Shown here one piece after another: positions 8,717 to 17,008 of a DNA stretch of 54,125 nt. The DNA is from Verrucomicrobiota bacterium (GTDB lineage: Bacteria; Verrucomicrobiota; Verrucomicrobiia; Chthoniobacterales; JAFAMB01). The notes under the pieces are model-generated. The model worked only from the letters and a program-made list of their open reading frames with translations, was not told the origin of the DNA and did no database searches. The stretch lies in assembly GCA_019239825.1 (NCBI GenBank), contig JAFAZK010000219.1, positions 1-54,125 on the forward strand. Direction: 5' to 3'. Made by a program: the position numbers and the translations under genes. Position 1 is the stretch's first letter; each line of letters starts with the position of its first letter.

Positions 8717-9072
8717 AGTGATCAGTAAGCAGTTTAGGAGCTTGGAGCTAGGAGGAGTGTGCCATACTTGGTGGGGCGAGGCTCCCGAACGGCCGGATAA
8801 TTCAACCAAGGTAAACTGTCTACACGCCAACAATCGATGAGCAAGGCCTTTAGACGCGCCGAGCCGTGGCCCACGACGCACCAACGGCTCGGCGCGTTTA
8901 ATGGCCTAGCTACGCAACTGAAATGAGGGGTATCGGATACTTCGCTAACACCATCTGGCCATTCGGGAGCCTCGCCCCCCTATGGCACACCCCTCCTAGG
9001 TTCCTAGATTCTAACTCCTAGCTCCGAAACCGGTTACTGCTTACTGCTTACTGATCACTGCTTACTGATCAC
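8717..9072. repeat. triple-nested inverted repeat containing family A copy 2
   Basis: Three inverted repeats are nested. The outermost is AGTGATCAGTAAGCAGT (8717) against ACTGCTTACTGATCAC (about 9057-9072). The middle is the GGAGCTAGGAGGAGTGTGCC type of word (about 8735-8762) against GGCACACCCCTCCTAGG and CTCCTAGCTCC words (about 8984-9026). The innermost is family A, with arms at 8770-8794 and 8957-8980 and the core stem 8854-8867/8884-8897. No gene lies in the 529 bases between tdh and the Spy-like gene. After 9072 there is plain sequence, with TATATATG at the next start codon. Confidence 0.8.
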
Positions 9073-9185
9073 CCCCCCAGCCCCCCGCTCACCTCTCACA
9101 AACCGGCCCTCACCGATTGTCCCGACCGGTGACCGTTTATCACAGGACCTAACTCAACGCGTATTATTTACGTCATTCTCTATAT

Positions 9186-9686
9186 ATGAAATGGATACCT
9201 TTACTAGTTTGCGCCGCAGCGCTTACGGGGTTTAGCACGCTCAATGCGCAAACTCCCAGTCCTTCGGCGTCAGGGTCAGCGTCGGCGGAGACCGGTGAAC
9301 ATCATCATGGATGGCGACACCATCAATTTGGGTTCTTCTTGAAAGAATTGAATCTCACTGATGCTCAGAAGCAGCAGGTGAAACAATACTTCTCGGACAA
9401 CAAGCAAGCCTTCAAGAGCAACCTGTTAAATATGATGAAGGCGAAGCAGGCGGTTGATTCGGCAATCGAGAAGAATCCTAGCGATGAGTCGACCGTTCGT
9501 TCGCTTTCCGCCAACGTCGCCAGCGCCCAGACAGAATTGTCTGCTCAGCGCGCTAAATTCGCGGCGTTTTTGCAATCGATTTTAACGTCTGAGCAAAAGC
9601 AAACGCTGACCACGCTTCAACAGAAGCGAGACGCTAAGATTCAGGAGCACATCACCCGGATGAGCCAGGCTCAAGCCGGCAGCTAA
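9186..9686 (+). CDS. Spy/CpxP-like periplasmic LTXXQ protein
   Basis: The 166-residue protein starts with a signal peptide (MKWIPLLVCAAALTGFSTLNAQ, cleavage near residue 20). A Ser/Ala/His-rich linker with a histidine cluster (HHHGWRHH near 38-45) follows, then an all-helical region. The family's LTXXQ motifs are LTDAQ (56-60) and LTSEQ (132-136). Members of this family are small periplasmic chaperones or sensors of envelope and metal stress. The histidine cluster might bind metal, which is an inference. No two-component system is next to it. A strong terminator follows at 9720, so the gene is probably a single-gene unit. No Shine-Dalgarno sequence is visible. Confidence 0.8.
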   Translation: MKWIPLLVCAAALTGFSTLNAQTPSPSASGSASAETGEHHHGWRHHQFGFFLKELNLTDAQKQQVKQYFSDNKQAFKSNLLNMMKAKQAVDSAIEKNPSDESTVRSLSANVASAQTELSAQRAKFAAFLQSILTSEQKQTLTTLQQKRDAKIQEHITRMSQAQAGS

Positions 9687-9719
9687 GAACGATTCTTTCG
9701 TTGGTTGGGAAACTGGAGA

Positions 9720-9750
9720 CCGCGCGCCAGCAATGGCGCGCGGTTTTTTT
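9720..9750 (+). terminator. rho-independent terminator
   Basis: CCGCGCGCC (9720-9728) and GGCGCGCGG (9735-9743) form a perfect GC-rich 9-base stem with a 6-base loop, followed by seven T residues (9744-9750). It lies 33 bases after the stop of the Spy-like gene. Confidence 0.92.
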
Positions 9751-9763
9751 AGAGGGGCGTACA

Positions 9764-10044
9764 CTGGAGGGAAGCCGCTTTGGCACGTGGCAAATGACCT
9801 CGCATATTTCTTCCAGCGCGAGAAAGGCCAAAACATCAGCTTAAACGGGCGGCTCCCGCGAACTACCCAGCGCGAGGTTTTGCCCAGCGCTCAATTGGAT
9901 TACTCAATTTCACCTACCAGGAGACAAACCACACGCTGGGGTCGTTCGCGGGAGTCGCCCGTTTAAAGAGCGTTGTGGCCAGACATGCGCCGAGAGAAAT
10001 CGCGCGAGCTCCTTAGTGTGCGACCCAAAGCGGCTCCCCTCCAG
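9764..10044. repeat. family B long palindrome, copy 2
   Basis: The outer arms CTGGAGGGAAGCCGCTTTGG (9764-9783) and CCAAAGCGGCTCCCCTCCAG (10025-10044) close the element. The inner arms AAACGGGCGGCTCCCGCGAA (9843-9862) pair with 9945-9964 with one mismatch. ACCCAGCG pairs with CGCTGGGG just inside. Between outer and inner arms, CTCGCATATTTCT pairs imperfectly with AGAAATCGCGCGAG, and CTTAAAC with GTTTAAAG. The whole element therefore reads as one long imperfect hairpin. It sits between the Spy-gene terminator and the aldo/keto reductase. Confidence 0.88.
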
Positions 10045-10086
10045 TCTTCGCATTGCCACAGCGCCTCCTTTCGGCATCTTTCGTCA

Positions 10087-11106
10087 ATGAATTATCGTTT
10101 CTTAGGTCATACTGGATTGCGCGTCAGCGAGCTATGTCTGGGCGCAATGACTTTCGGGCGTCAGAATGAGGCCACCGAAGAAGAGAGTCATGCAATGCTG
10201 GATCGGTTTGTGGCCGCCGGCGGTAATTTTATCGATACCGCCAACGTCTATTCGACGGGCATTTCTGAGGAGATCGTTGGGAAGTGGTTACTCCGCCAAC
10301 GGCGTGATGATCTCGTTATTGCGACCAAGGTCCGTTTTCCGATGGGAACCGGGCCTAATGACCTTGGTTTGAGCCGGAAACATATTCTGAGTTCGATTGA
10401 AGCGAGTTTGAAACGGTTACAGACAGACTATATCGATCTCTATCAAGTGCATTGTTGGGATCCGGCAACTCCTTTGGAGGAAACACTTTCGACCCTGAAT
10501 GATCTTCTACGGCACGGTACCGTACGTTATCTGGGAGTGAGCAATTTTAGCGGCTGGCAATTGCAACGCGCGATTGATCTAAGCCGGGAAAAGGGTTGGG
10601 AAGCGTTCGTCTGTCTACAGCCACAATACAATTTGCTCTGCCGTAGTACCGAATGGGAACTGATCCCAATCTCGATTCAGGAAGGCCTGGGAGTGATCCC
10701 TTGGAGTCCGTTACGTGGTGGTTGGCTCTCCGGCAAGTTCCGTCGTGGTATGTCTGCGCCGCCGGACGATTCCCGGGTTAAACTGGCTGAAGAAAAGGAC
10801 TGGGGCGAAAAGTGGAGCGCCTACAATAACGAGCATACCTGGAACGTCGTGGACGCCTTGCACGCTGTCGCTAGTAAGACAGGGAAAACCGCGGCCCAAG
10901 TAGCAATCAATTGGCTGCTCCGGAAGCCCGGTGTAACTGCCCCAATCATTGGCGCCCGATCAATGCCTCAATTAGAAGCCAATCTTGGTTCGAGTGGATG
11001 GACTCTTTCGGAAGAGCACGTAAGGCATCTTGACGACGCAAGCGCCGTTCAGCCCCCCTATCCTTACGATTTTATCGCGAAGGCAGCAGGGCCGAGGCTG
11101 GCCTAG
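10087..11106 (+). CDS. aldo/keto reductase
   Basis: An NADPH-dependent (beta/alpha)8-barrel oxidoreductase of the AKR superfamily. I chose the ATG at 10087 ([21 protein letters not shown]) because the upstream part of the open frame lies inside the family B palindrome; this gives 339 residues, a usual length. The catalytic tetrad is complete: Asp50, Tyr55 (FIDTANVYS), Lys81 (VIATKVRF) and His122 (YQVHCWD). The C-terminal cofactor segment [16 protein letters not shown] is typical. The substrate cannot be told from sequence. The gene appears to be transcribed alone. Confidence 0.9.
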   Translation: MNYRFLGHTGLRVSELCLGAMTFGRQNEATEEESHAMLDRFVAAGGNFIDTANVYSTGISEEIVGKWLLRQRRDDLVIATKVRFPMGTGPNDLGLSRKHILSSIEASLKRLQTDYIDLYQVHCWDPATPLEETLSTLNDLLRHGTVRYLGVSNFSGWQLQRAIDLSREKGWEAFVCLQPQYNLLCRSTEWELIPISIQEGLGVIPWSPLRGGWLSGKFRRGMSAPPDDSRVKLAEEKDWGEKWSAYNNEHTWNVVDALHAVASKTGKTAAQVAINWLLRKPGVTAPIIGARSMPQLEANLGSSGWTLSEEHVRHLDDASAVQPPYPYDFIAKAAGPRLA

Positions 11107-11136
11107 AAAGTGAGCCTACAGAGGTGGCTCAAAAGT

Positions 11137-11236
11137 AATCGGTAATCAGTGTGTCAGTAATCAGTTCGGAACCGGCTAAGCCCCTAAAGGGCTTGAGTAC
11201 TGAATACTGATTTACTGATTACTGATCACTTTGCGC
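11137..11236. repeat. inverted array of TAATCAGT / ACTGATTA words
   Basis: AGTAATCGGTAATCAGT-type words on the left face ACTGATTTACTGATTACTGAT-type words on the right. AAGCCC and GGGCTT form a small hairpin in the centre. The words resemble those in the arrays at 8717-9072 and 38311-38436. The array fills the 206-base gap between the aldo/keto reductase and imuA; the remainder, 11237-11292, may contain the imuA promoter (TTGCAA at 11272). Confidence 0.65.
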
Positions 11237-11292
11237 TACCTCCATAAGCTCTTCCCCTCCCTATTTCTGGGTTGCAAATTCTTTTCCCCCTT

Positions 11293-11314
11293 ATAGTGTT
11301 CACGAGAACACTAT
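11293..11314 (+). promoter_or_regulatory. LexA operator overlapping the imuA start codon
   Basis: A perfect palindrome with 9-base arms (11293-11301 and 11306-11314) around ACGA contains TGTTC-N4-GAACA. That is the LexA box form I recall being described for Verrucomicrobia. It precedes imuA-imuB-dnaE2, a cassette under LexA control in many bacteria. The right arm runs into the ATG at 11313, so the start codon lies inside the operator. The embedded TATAGT at 11292-11297 would place a transcript start only a few bases before the ATG. Confidence 0.82.
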
Positions 11315-11960
11315 GACGCCGTCGGGTAAAATTATTGAGCTTCGCCAAGTCCTGGCTGAACGTTTCCCCAGAGAATTGCCTTCTCCGTCTTCTCTCTTGG
11401 CTACGGGGGTCGATTGCTTGGATCGGCCCTTAGAAGGAGGTCTGCGACGTGGATCTATCACTCAATTAGTCGCTCCCCTCCCCAGCTGTGGAAGCGCATC
11501 TCTTTTACATGAACTCATCGAATCCATGCAAGCCGCTTCCCAATTTGTGGCTTTAATCGACGGCAAAAACAGTTTTGAGCTGATCAACCCAGCGAATCTC
11601 TTGCTTTGGATTCGATGCGATAATGTTTCTCAAGCTATTCGAGCCGCCGATTTAATCATCCGAGATGGCAACATCGTCCTGAGCATCTTGGATTTGAAGC
11701 ATAATGAGGCACGAGAATTAAGAAAGGTACCGGCCACGTCTTGGTACCGGTTACAACGGGTTACCGCTGAATTTGAGACCACTTTGCTGCTCATCACCAG
11801 CTACTACATCTCCGGCAGCTCAATTGCCGCCTTGCAGATCAATAACCCTCTTCGAATCACGGATTTCGCTGAACTATCGTCCACGATACCTCAGCGCCGG
11901 TTAATTGATTTCATTTACCGAAAAAACCATCAAGTGGAGCCTCAATATGCCCAGGCCTAA
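11313..11960 (+). CDS. imuA: ImuA (RecA/SulA-like accessory mutagenesis protein)
   Basis: The first gene of the SOS mutagenesis cassette. ImuA is a RecA-fold protein that helps ImuB and DnaE2 copy past DNA damage. The 215-residue protein has the family opening (LATGVDCLDRPLEGGLRRGSITQLVA). The place of the Walker A loop is taken by APLPSCGSASL, which lacks the GKT/S core, so nucleotide binding is doubtful. That fits a non-canonical RecA fold. The start at 11313 lies inside the LexA palindrome, with little room for a leader or ribosome site; a later start is not supported because the N-terminal block is family-like. Codon use here is more AT-rich than in neighbouring genes. Confidence 0.85.
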   Translation: MTPSGKIIELRQVLAERFPRELPSPSSLLATGVDCLDRPLEGGLRRGSITQLVAPLPSCGSASLLHELIESMQAASQFVALIDGKNSFELINPANLLLWIRCDNVSQAIRAADLIIRDGNIVLSILDLKHNEARELRKVPATSWYRLQRVTAEFETTLLLITSYYISGSSIAALQINNPLRITDFAELSSTIPQRRLIDFIYRKNHQVEPQYAQA

Positions 11961-13476
11961 ACTGTTTGCTGTTGTGCATACCCCTTATTTTCGGCTGCAG
12001 TGCGCCCAACAAAAACTGCTGAATGCAGAAATCGAATTCAATCAACAAACCAATCTACCTTTATTTGGCGAGACAAAAATCGTTCATAAGACTGGAGATA
12101 AAATTCCATCTGCTTTGCTCGATGATGCAGAAATTGTCGAAGTAAACCCGGCGGCCGATGCCGCCGGAGTTAGCATTGGAATTACTCCCAGTTTAGCGCT
12201 AGCGCGAGCACCTGAGTTGCAACTTTATAGCTCGGTTGCTGAACAAGAAGAACAGCAACAAGAAGCGTTACTGCAACTTTGCTATCGATTTTCACCTTTT
12301 ATCGAAAATACTTCTCCTGGTGTCTGCACGCTCGATCTACGCGGCCGTAAAGATCAGCATCAGGAATGGTGGGCACGTGAGCTTCTCGCTCAATGGAGAA
12401 TCCTGGGTTTTACTGCGCAAATCGGGATTGGTCCTAATCCGGAACTAGCAGAACAAGCCGCTAAATTCGCGAACCCTTATTTAGCGGTGAACGCCAAAAG
12501 CCAATTACTTCGATCTCTTCCCCTGGAATCGCTCCAACCCTCTCAAGAGCTATTAGATATTTTGCATAACTGGGGGATCCGTACCTTGGGTGAACTGGTA
12601 CACTTACCTAGAGAAGATATTGGAGTACGTCTAGGTCTCGAGGGATTAGCGCTTTGGGATCGAGCATCAGGTCGTTCTACGAAGGTACTCCATCATATGC
12701 AGCCACCGGAAACCTTCAGGGAATCGATTGATCTTGAGCAACGGTTGGAGACGCTGGAACCACTTTTATTCATTCTGAGACGATCTATTGAACATCTCAC
12801 TCTAAGAGTGGAGTCGGTTTATCGACTGGTAGCAGAGATTCGGTTACTACTGCTTTTAGACAATGAAGAAACCCTGGAACGTTCCCTGCAAATACCAGCA
12901 CCCACCCGCGATGTAGCCGTTCTATTCAGAGTTCTCGCTCAATATTTAGAGACCGTACAAACCACTGCCCCAGTGGTAGGATTTGTCTTAGAGGTATTCG
13001 CCAGTAACCCCGGGAAACATCAATTCGATCTATTCCAGAGCGGCTTAAAGGATCCTAACCGTTTCTTTAATACCCTTGCGAGATTAGCTGCGTTGGTTGG
13101 TAACAATAGAGTGGGAATACCAGAAAAGATCGCTACCCATCGACCCGATAGCGTCCGTATGCAATGGCCTGCCTTCGATTGGATGGATAAAGCTCCAACC
13201 GCGACTAAATCGCCTAGAATCGGTCCTGCTTTGCGTCGTTATCGTCCGCCGATTCCGGCCACGGTTGAACTTATATCAGGGAAACCGGTCAAAATCCAAA
13301 GTCAGTCAGTAAACGGCCAGATCAATAAACTGGCTGGTCCTTGGCGTTCTTCTGGTGATTGGTGGCATACCGATCGGTGGGAAATTCAGGAATGGGATAT
13401 CGAGCTGACTCAAGGCGGTCTCTATCGATTGACTTTATCTGCCGGTTCCTGGTCTATCACCGGAGGATATGATTGA
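11947..13476 (+). CDS. imuB: ImuB (catalytically inactive Y-family polymerase-like protein)
   Basis: ImuB is a Y-family polymerase relative that works as an adaptor joining DnaE2 to the sliding clamp. The start at 11947 gives MPRPKLFAVVHTPYFRLQC, overlapping imuA by 14 bases; an upstream in-frame start at 11905 lies inside imuA. In the first strand, where active Y-family polymerases carry a metal-binding Asp, the sequence is FAVVHTPYF, so that acid is absent, as expected for ImuB. A HhH-like fingers segment (LHNWGIRTLGELVHLPREDI) and the C-terminal Trp-rich block (WRSSGDWWHTDRWEIQEWDI) are family features. QTNLPLF at 34-40 resembles a beta-clamp peptide but is in an unusual place. Length is 509 residues, normal. 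Confidence 0.88.
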   Translation: MPRPKLFAVVHTPYFRLQCAQQKLLNAEIEFNQQTNLPLFGETKIVHKTGDKIPSALLDDAEIVEVNPAADAAGVSIGITPSLALARAPELQLYSSVAEQEEQQQEALLQLCYRFSPFIENTSPGVCTLDLRGRKDQHQEWWARELLAQWRILGFTAQIGIGPNPELAEQAAKFANPYLAVNAKSQLLRSLPLESLQPSQELLDILHNWGIRTLGELVHLPREDIGVRLGLEGLALWDRASGRSTKVLHHMQPPETFRESIDLEQRLETLEPLLFILRRSIEHLTLRVESVYRLVAEIRLLLLLDNEETLERSLQIPAPTRDVAVLFRVLAQYLETVQTTAPVVGFVLEVFASNPGKHQFDLFQSGLKDPNRFFNTLARLAALVGNNRVGIPEKIATHRPDSVRMQWPAFDWMDKAPTATKSPRIGPALRRYRPPIPATVELISGKPVKIQSQSVNGQINKLAGPWRSSGDWWHTDRWEIQEWDIELTQGGLYRLTLSAGSWSITGGYD

Positions 13477-13477
13477 G

Positions 13478-13500
13478 AAGGAGCTAGAATCTAGCTCCTT
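13478..13500 (+). promoter_or_regulatory. perfect stem-loop sequestering the dnaE2 Shine-Dalgarno
   Basis: AAGGAGCTAG (13478-13487) and CTAGCTCCTT (13491-13500) form a perfect 10-base stem with an AAT loop between the imuB stop (13474-13476) and the dnaE2 ATG (13506). The only good ribosome site, AAGGAG, is the 5' arm and pairs with CTCCTT. There is no T run after the stem (CCCCT follows), so it is not a terminator. It may limit DnaE2 translation unless ribosomes leaving imuB open it. Confidence 0.7.
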
Positions 13501-13505
13501 CCCCT

Positions 13506-16500
13506 ATGTACGTCGAACTACACTCCCGTAGTGCATTTAGTTTCTTACGAGGTAGTTCTTCTCCGGAAAACCTCGCCTACACCGCTGCCGAACAGGAATT
13601 ACCCGCGCTAGCGTTGTGCGACCGCGATGGGCTATTTGGTGCACCTCGTTTTTACACTGCGGCTAGGGAGGCAGGTATCCGACCATTGGTCGGGAGCGAG
13701 CTCACCATGACTGACGGCACGGTTTTACCAGTCCTGGTAAAATCCCGTTCTGGGTATCAAAATCTTTGCCGGCTGATATCGAGAGCAAAATTACGATCGC
13801 CTAAAAACGAGAGCGCGATTGATTGGGCTGAACTCACTGAATTCCGGGAAGGTCTAGTTTGTCTGACTGGCGACCAGGAAGGACCTTTGCACCGAGCCTT
13901 GACCAGCGGCGATTTTGCCGGCGCAGATAACCGTTTAACTGATCTAAAACGTTGCTTCGGTGCTGACCAACTCTTTATCGAGATCCAACGTCATCATCAA
14001 CGAGATGAGCCCTGGATCGAACGACAACTGCTGCAGCTCGCCGAAAAACATCGTTTAAAGCTAGTTGCCACTAATGGCGTTCTTTACGCAACACCGGAGC
14101 AACGTCTAGCATTGGATGTATTTACCTGCGCTCGTCAGCATACTCACCTTGACCTTGCAGGACAGCTACTGGAGCCCAACGCGGAGCGTCATTTGAAAAA
14201 TACAGCGACCATGTGCGCTCTTTTCAAGGACCTTCCCCAGTCGGTTGCCAATACGGTAGCCATCGCCAAGGAAATAGAATTTACTTTGGAGAATCTTGGT
14301 TATGAATTTCCCCGTTTCTCTGTTCCTCCAGGTGAGACCATGGATAGTTTTCTTGAAAAAAAAACCTGGGAGGGTGCCCATCGGCTTTACCAAAAGATAA
14401 CGAAAAAAGTTCGACAACAGATCGAGCGGGAACTGGCTTTAATTCATAAATTAGGATTCCCAGGTTACTTTCTCATAGTTTGGGATCTGGTACAATTTTG
14501 TCGATGCCAGAATATTATGGTCCAAGGTCGCGGCAGCGCGGCAAATAGTGCAGTTTGTTTTTGCTTGGGGATTACCCCAGTCGACCCCATCAGCAACAAT
14601 CTTTTATTCGAGCGCTTTCTTAGTGAAGGTAGAAAAGGGTGGCCAGATATTGATCTGGATTTGCCCAGCGGTGATCGCCGGGAAACCGTTATCCAGGAGG
14701 TTTATCAGCGTTACAGCAGACTCGGAGCCGCCATGACTGCGAATGTCATTTGCTTTCGCGGACGCAGCTCGATGCGAGAGATCGGTAAAGCGCTTAATTT
14801 ACCTGAAGATATCATGGATCGGTTTTCCCGATTGCATCATAGCGGAGATTTCCCCCACACTTTAGAAGCACGCGAACAACTTAGACAATCCGGGCTATCC
14901 CTAGATAATCCTCGGGTCCCCGCTTTTCTGAACGTTTATCAGATGGTCCAGGGATTACCCCGCCATCTTGGCCAACATTCCGGCGGCATGGTGATTTCTC
15001 AGAATCATTTGGATTCGATTGTACCGCTCGAGAACGCCACTATGCCGAATCGAACAGTGATCCAATGGGATAAGGAAGACTGTGAAGATCTAGGAATAGT
15101 AAAAGTTGATTTGCTCGGACTTGGAATGATGGCGGCTTTACAGGACGCAATTGAAATTTGCTCCCAACGCGGTCACCCCATTGATCTGGCCAAACTGCCC
15201 AAGGACGACCCCCAGACCTATGATATGCTTTGCGCCGCCGATACCGTGGGCGTGTTTCAGGTAGAAAGCCGGGCACAAATGGCGACGCTGCCCCGGATGA
15301 AACCGCGCCGGTTTTACGATCTCGTCATCGAGGTCGCCATTATCCGGCCCGGACCGATCCAAGGCCATTTGATGCATCCTTACTTAGCCAGACGTGAAGG
15401 TTCCGAAGAGATTACTTATTTAGATGAACGGTTAGTGCCGGTGCTAGAGCGGACTTTGGGAGTTCCTCTTTTCCAGGAACAGATGCTCAAAATTGCCATG
15501 GTAATGGCTAACTTCACCGGTAATGAAGCGGAAGAATTGCGCCGGGCATTGAGCTTTCATCGATCACGAGAACGGATGCAACGGGTGGCTCAGAAGCTTC
15601 GCCAGGCGTTAACGGAAAATCAGGTAAGCGAGGCAGTCGCTGAAAAAATCTTGGCTGCTATCTCCTCGTTCGCACTTTATGGGTTCCCGGAATCGCATGC
15701 TATCAGTTTTGCTTTGATCGCTTACGCCAGTTCCTGGCTAAAAGTACATAGGCCGGCCGAGTTCTATGTCAGCTTGCTAAATAATCAACCCATGGGTTTT
15801 TATGCTCCGGCTACTCTTATCAAGGATGCCCAAAGACATCAGATTCGAGTTCTGCCAGTATCAGTAACGGAGTCGGATTGGTTCTGCAGCGTAATATCGG
15901 ACAAAATTATTCGTCTTGGGTTCTGTTTAAGTCGAGGGCTCAGTAGTACGAACGTCCAACAAATGATCAACGAACGGCAACATCAGCCGTTTCGTGATCT
16001 AGTTGATTTCAGAAAGCGCACCTATTTTGATCGCGATGAGCTAAGGATTCTTGCCACCTCCGGCGCGCTGAATCCGTTAGCCAATCACCGTCGACACGCT
16101 CTCTGGCTAGTTGAAGCTCCTCATTATCAAGGTGAGCTATTTACTCACTTGGATCAGCCTTCCGATCTCTTGCCGCCAATGGAACAAGTAGAACGGCTAA
16201 CCGCCGATTTTTCTACCATGCGTTTAACTGTCGGCCCGCACCCTCTTGCTTATTTACGTCCCTCATTACCGGATAACATCTGGCGCAGTATCGATTTACC
16301 TCAGGCAGGAAATGGCACCTTACTACGAGTAGCCGGTCTGGCTATCTGCAGGCAACGTCCCGGCACGGCAAAAGGTTTTGTTTTTATTAGCTTGGAAGAT
16401 GAAACCGGCATTAGCAACGTCATCGTTACCCCCGATATGTTCGAACGCTATCGCCTGATTATTACACAGGAAAGTTTTTTGCTAATCGAAGGAATCCTAC

Positions 16501-16595
16501 AGAGCCGTCAGGGGGTAATTCATGTTCGGGCAAAGAATATAGAACGTTTACCGACCTTTGCGCTCGAAACTCCTAACTCGCATGATTTTGGTTAG
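13506..16595 (+). CDS. dnaE2: error-prone DNA polymerase DnaE2
   Basis: A C-family polymerase for translesion synthesis, acting with ImuA and ImuB. The 1029-residue protein begins with a PHP domain (HSRSAFSFLRGSSSPENL; ALALCDRDGLFGAPRFY). The palm catalytic acids appear in WPDIDLDLPSGDR (near residue 380) and in GIVKVDLLGLGMM (near 531). QGRGSAANSAVCFCLGI and PRHLGQHSGGMVIS are further palm/fingers signatures. An OB-fold (LRVAGLAICRQRPGTAKGF) begins near 938. It is shorter than replicative DnaE and lacks that protein's C-terminal clamp/tau segment, as DnaE2 does. It follows imuB by 29 bases, separated by a perfect stem-loop. Confidence 0.95.
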   Translation: MYVELHSRSAFSFLRGSSSPENLAYTAAEQELPALALCDRDGLFGAPRFYTAAREAGIRPLVGSELTMTDGTVLPVLVKSRSGYQNLCRLISRAKLRSPKNESAIDWAELTEFREGLVCLTGDQEGPLHRALTSGDFAGADNRLTDLKRCFGADQLFIEIQRHHQRDEPWIERQLLQLAEKHRLKLVATNGVLYATPEQRLALDVFTCARQHTHLDLAGQLLEPNAERHLKNTATMCALFKDLPQSVANTVAIAKEIEFTLENLGYEFPRFSVPPGETMDSFLEKKTWEGAHRLYQKITKKVRQQIERELALIHKLGFPGYFLIVWDLVQFCRCQNIMVQGRGSAANSAVCFCLGITPVDPISNNLLFERFLSEGRKGWPDIDLDLPSGDRRETVIQEVYQRYSRLGAAMTANVICFRGRSSMREIGKALNLPEDIMDRFSRLHHSGDFPHTLEAREQLRQSGLSLDNPRVPAFLNVYQMVQGLPRHLGQHSGGMVISQNHLDSIVPLENATMPNRTVIQWDKEDCEDLGIVKVDLLGLGMMAALQDAIEICSQRGHPIDLAKLPKDDPQTYDMLCAADTVGVFQVESRAQMATLPRMKPRRFYDLVIEVAIIRPGPIQGHLMHPYLARREGSEEITYLDERLVPVLERTLGVPLFQEQMLKIAMVMANFTGNEAEELRRALSFHRSRERMQRVAQKLRQALTENQVSEAVAEKILAAISSFALYGFPESHAISFALIAYASSWLKVHRPAEFYVSLLNNQPMGFYAPATLIKDAQRHQIRVLPVSVTESDWFCSVISDKIIRLGFCLSRGLSSTNVQQMINERQHQPFRDLVDFRKRTYFDRDELRILATSGALNPLANHRRHALWLVEAPHYQGELFTHLDQPSDLLPPMEQVERLTADFSTMRLTVGPHPLAYLRPSLPDNIWRSIDLPQAGNGTLLRVAGLAICRQRPGTAKGFVFISLEDETGISNVIVTPDMFERYRLIITQESFLLIEGILQSRQGVIHVRAKNIERLPTFALETPNSHDFG

Positions 16596-16663
16596 GTTCT
16601 TACAAACCCAGACTGTCAGCATTTGGCCTACCCAATTCGATCAAGCGTCTTTCCTCCCAATGC

Positions 16664-16945
16664 CTGGAGGGGAGCCGCTTTAGCACGTGCCTGACGACCG
16701 CATATGTTCTTTTCCGTGCGCGGAAGGTCAAAACATGGGGTTAAACAAGCGGCTCCCGCCAATAACCCAGCACATGGTTTGTCTCTTAGGCGTGCGCAAA
16801 TTAGGAATAATCGAACCAACCGCTAGACAAAACTTGACGCTGGGTGGTTTCCGGCAGCCGCCGGTTTCACCCCATGTTTTGGCCTTCCACGCATTGGCAG
16901 AAAATGTGTGGGATCCTTCGGCACGATCCAAAGCGGCTCCCCTCC
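16664..16945. repeat. family B long palindrome, copy 3
   Basis: The outer arms are CTGGAGGGGAGCCGCTTT (from 16664) and AAAGCGGCTCCCCTCC (to 16945). The middle arms AACATGGGGTTAAAC (from about 16732) and GTTTCACCCCATGTT (to about 16879) are nearly perfect. The inner arms GCGGCT/AGCCGC are partly decayed, but ACCCAGC (from 16764) still pairs with GCTGGGT (to 16846). It fills most of the 413 bases between dnaE2 and the converging small TPR gene. The remaining bases show nothing recognisable. Confidence 0.85.
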
Positions 16946-17008
16946 TGACGTTGCATTCGTGCTGGAGCTCTGGGCCTACGGCCGCTTTACCGTAAGTTCG
17001 CTTCGCCT

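Noticed and set aside
9733..10086. 77-codon frame and the upstream extension of the aldo/keto reductase
   Set aside because: Both are inside the family B copy 2 palindrome; the reductase has its family-typical N-terminus at 10087.
16687..16995. 102-codon open frame after dnaE2
   Set aside because: It lies within family B copy 3 and shows no coding character.
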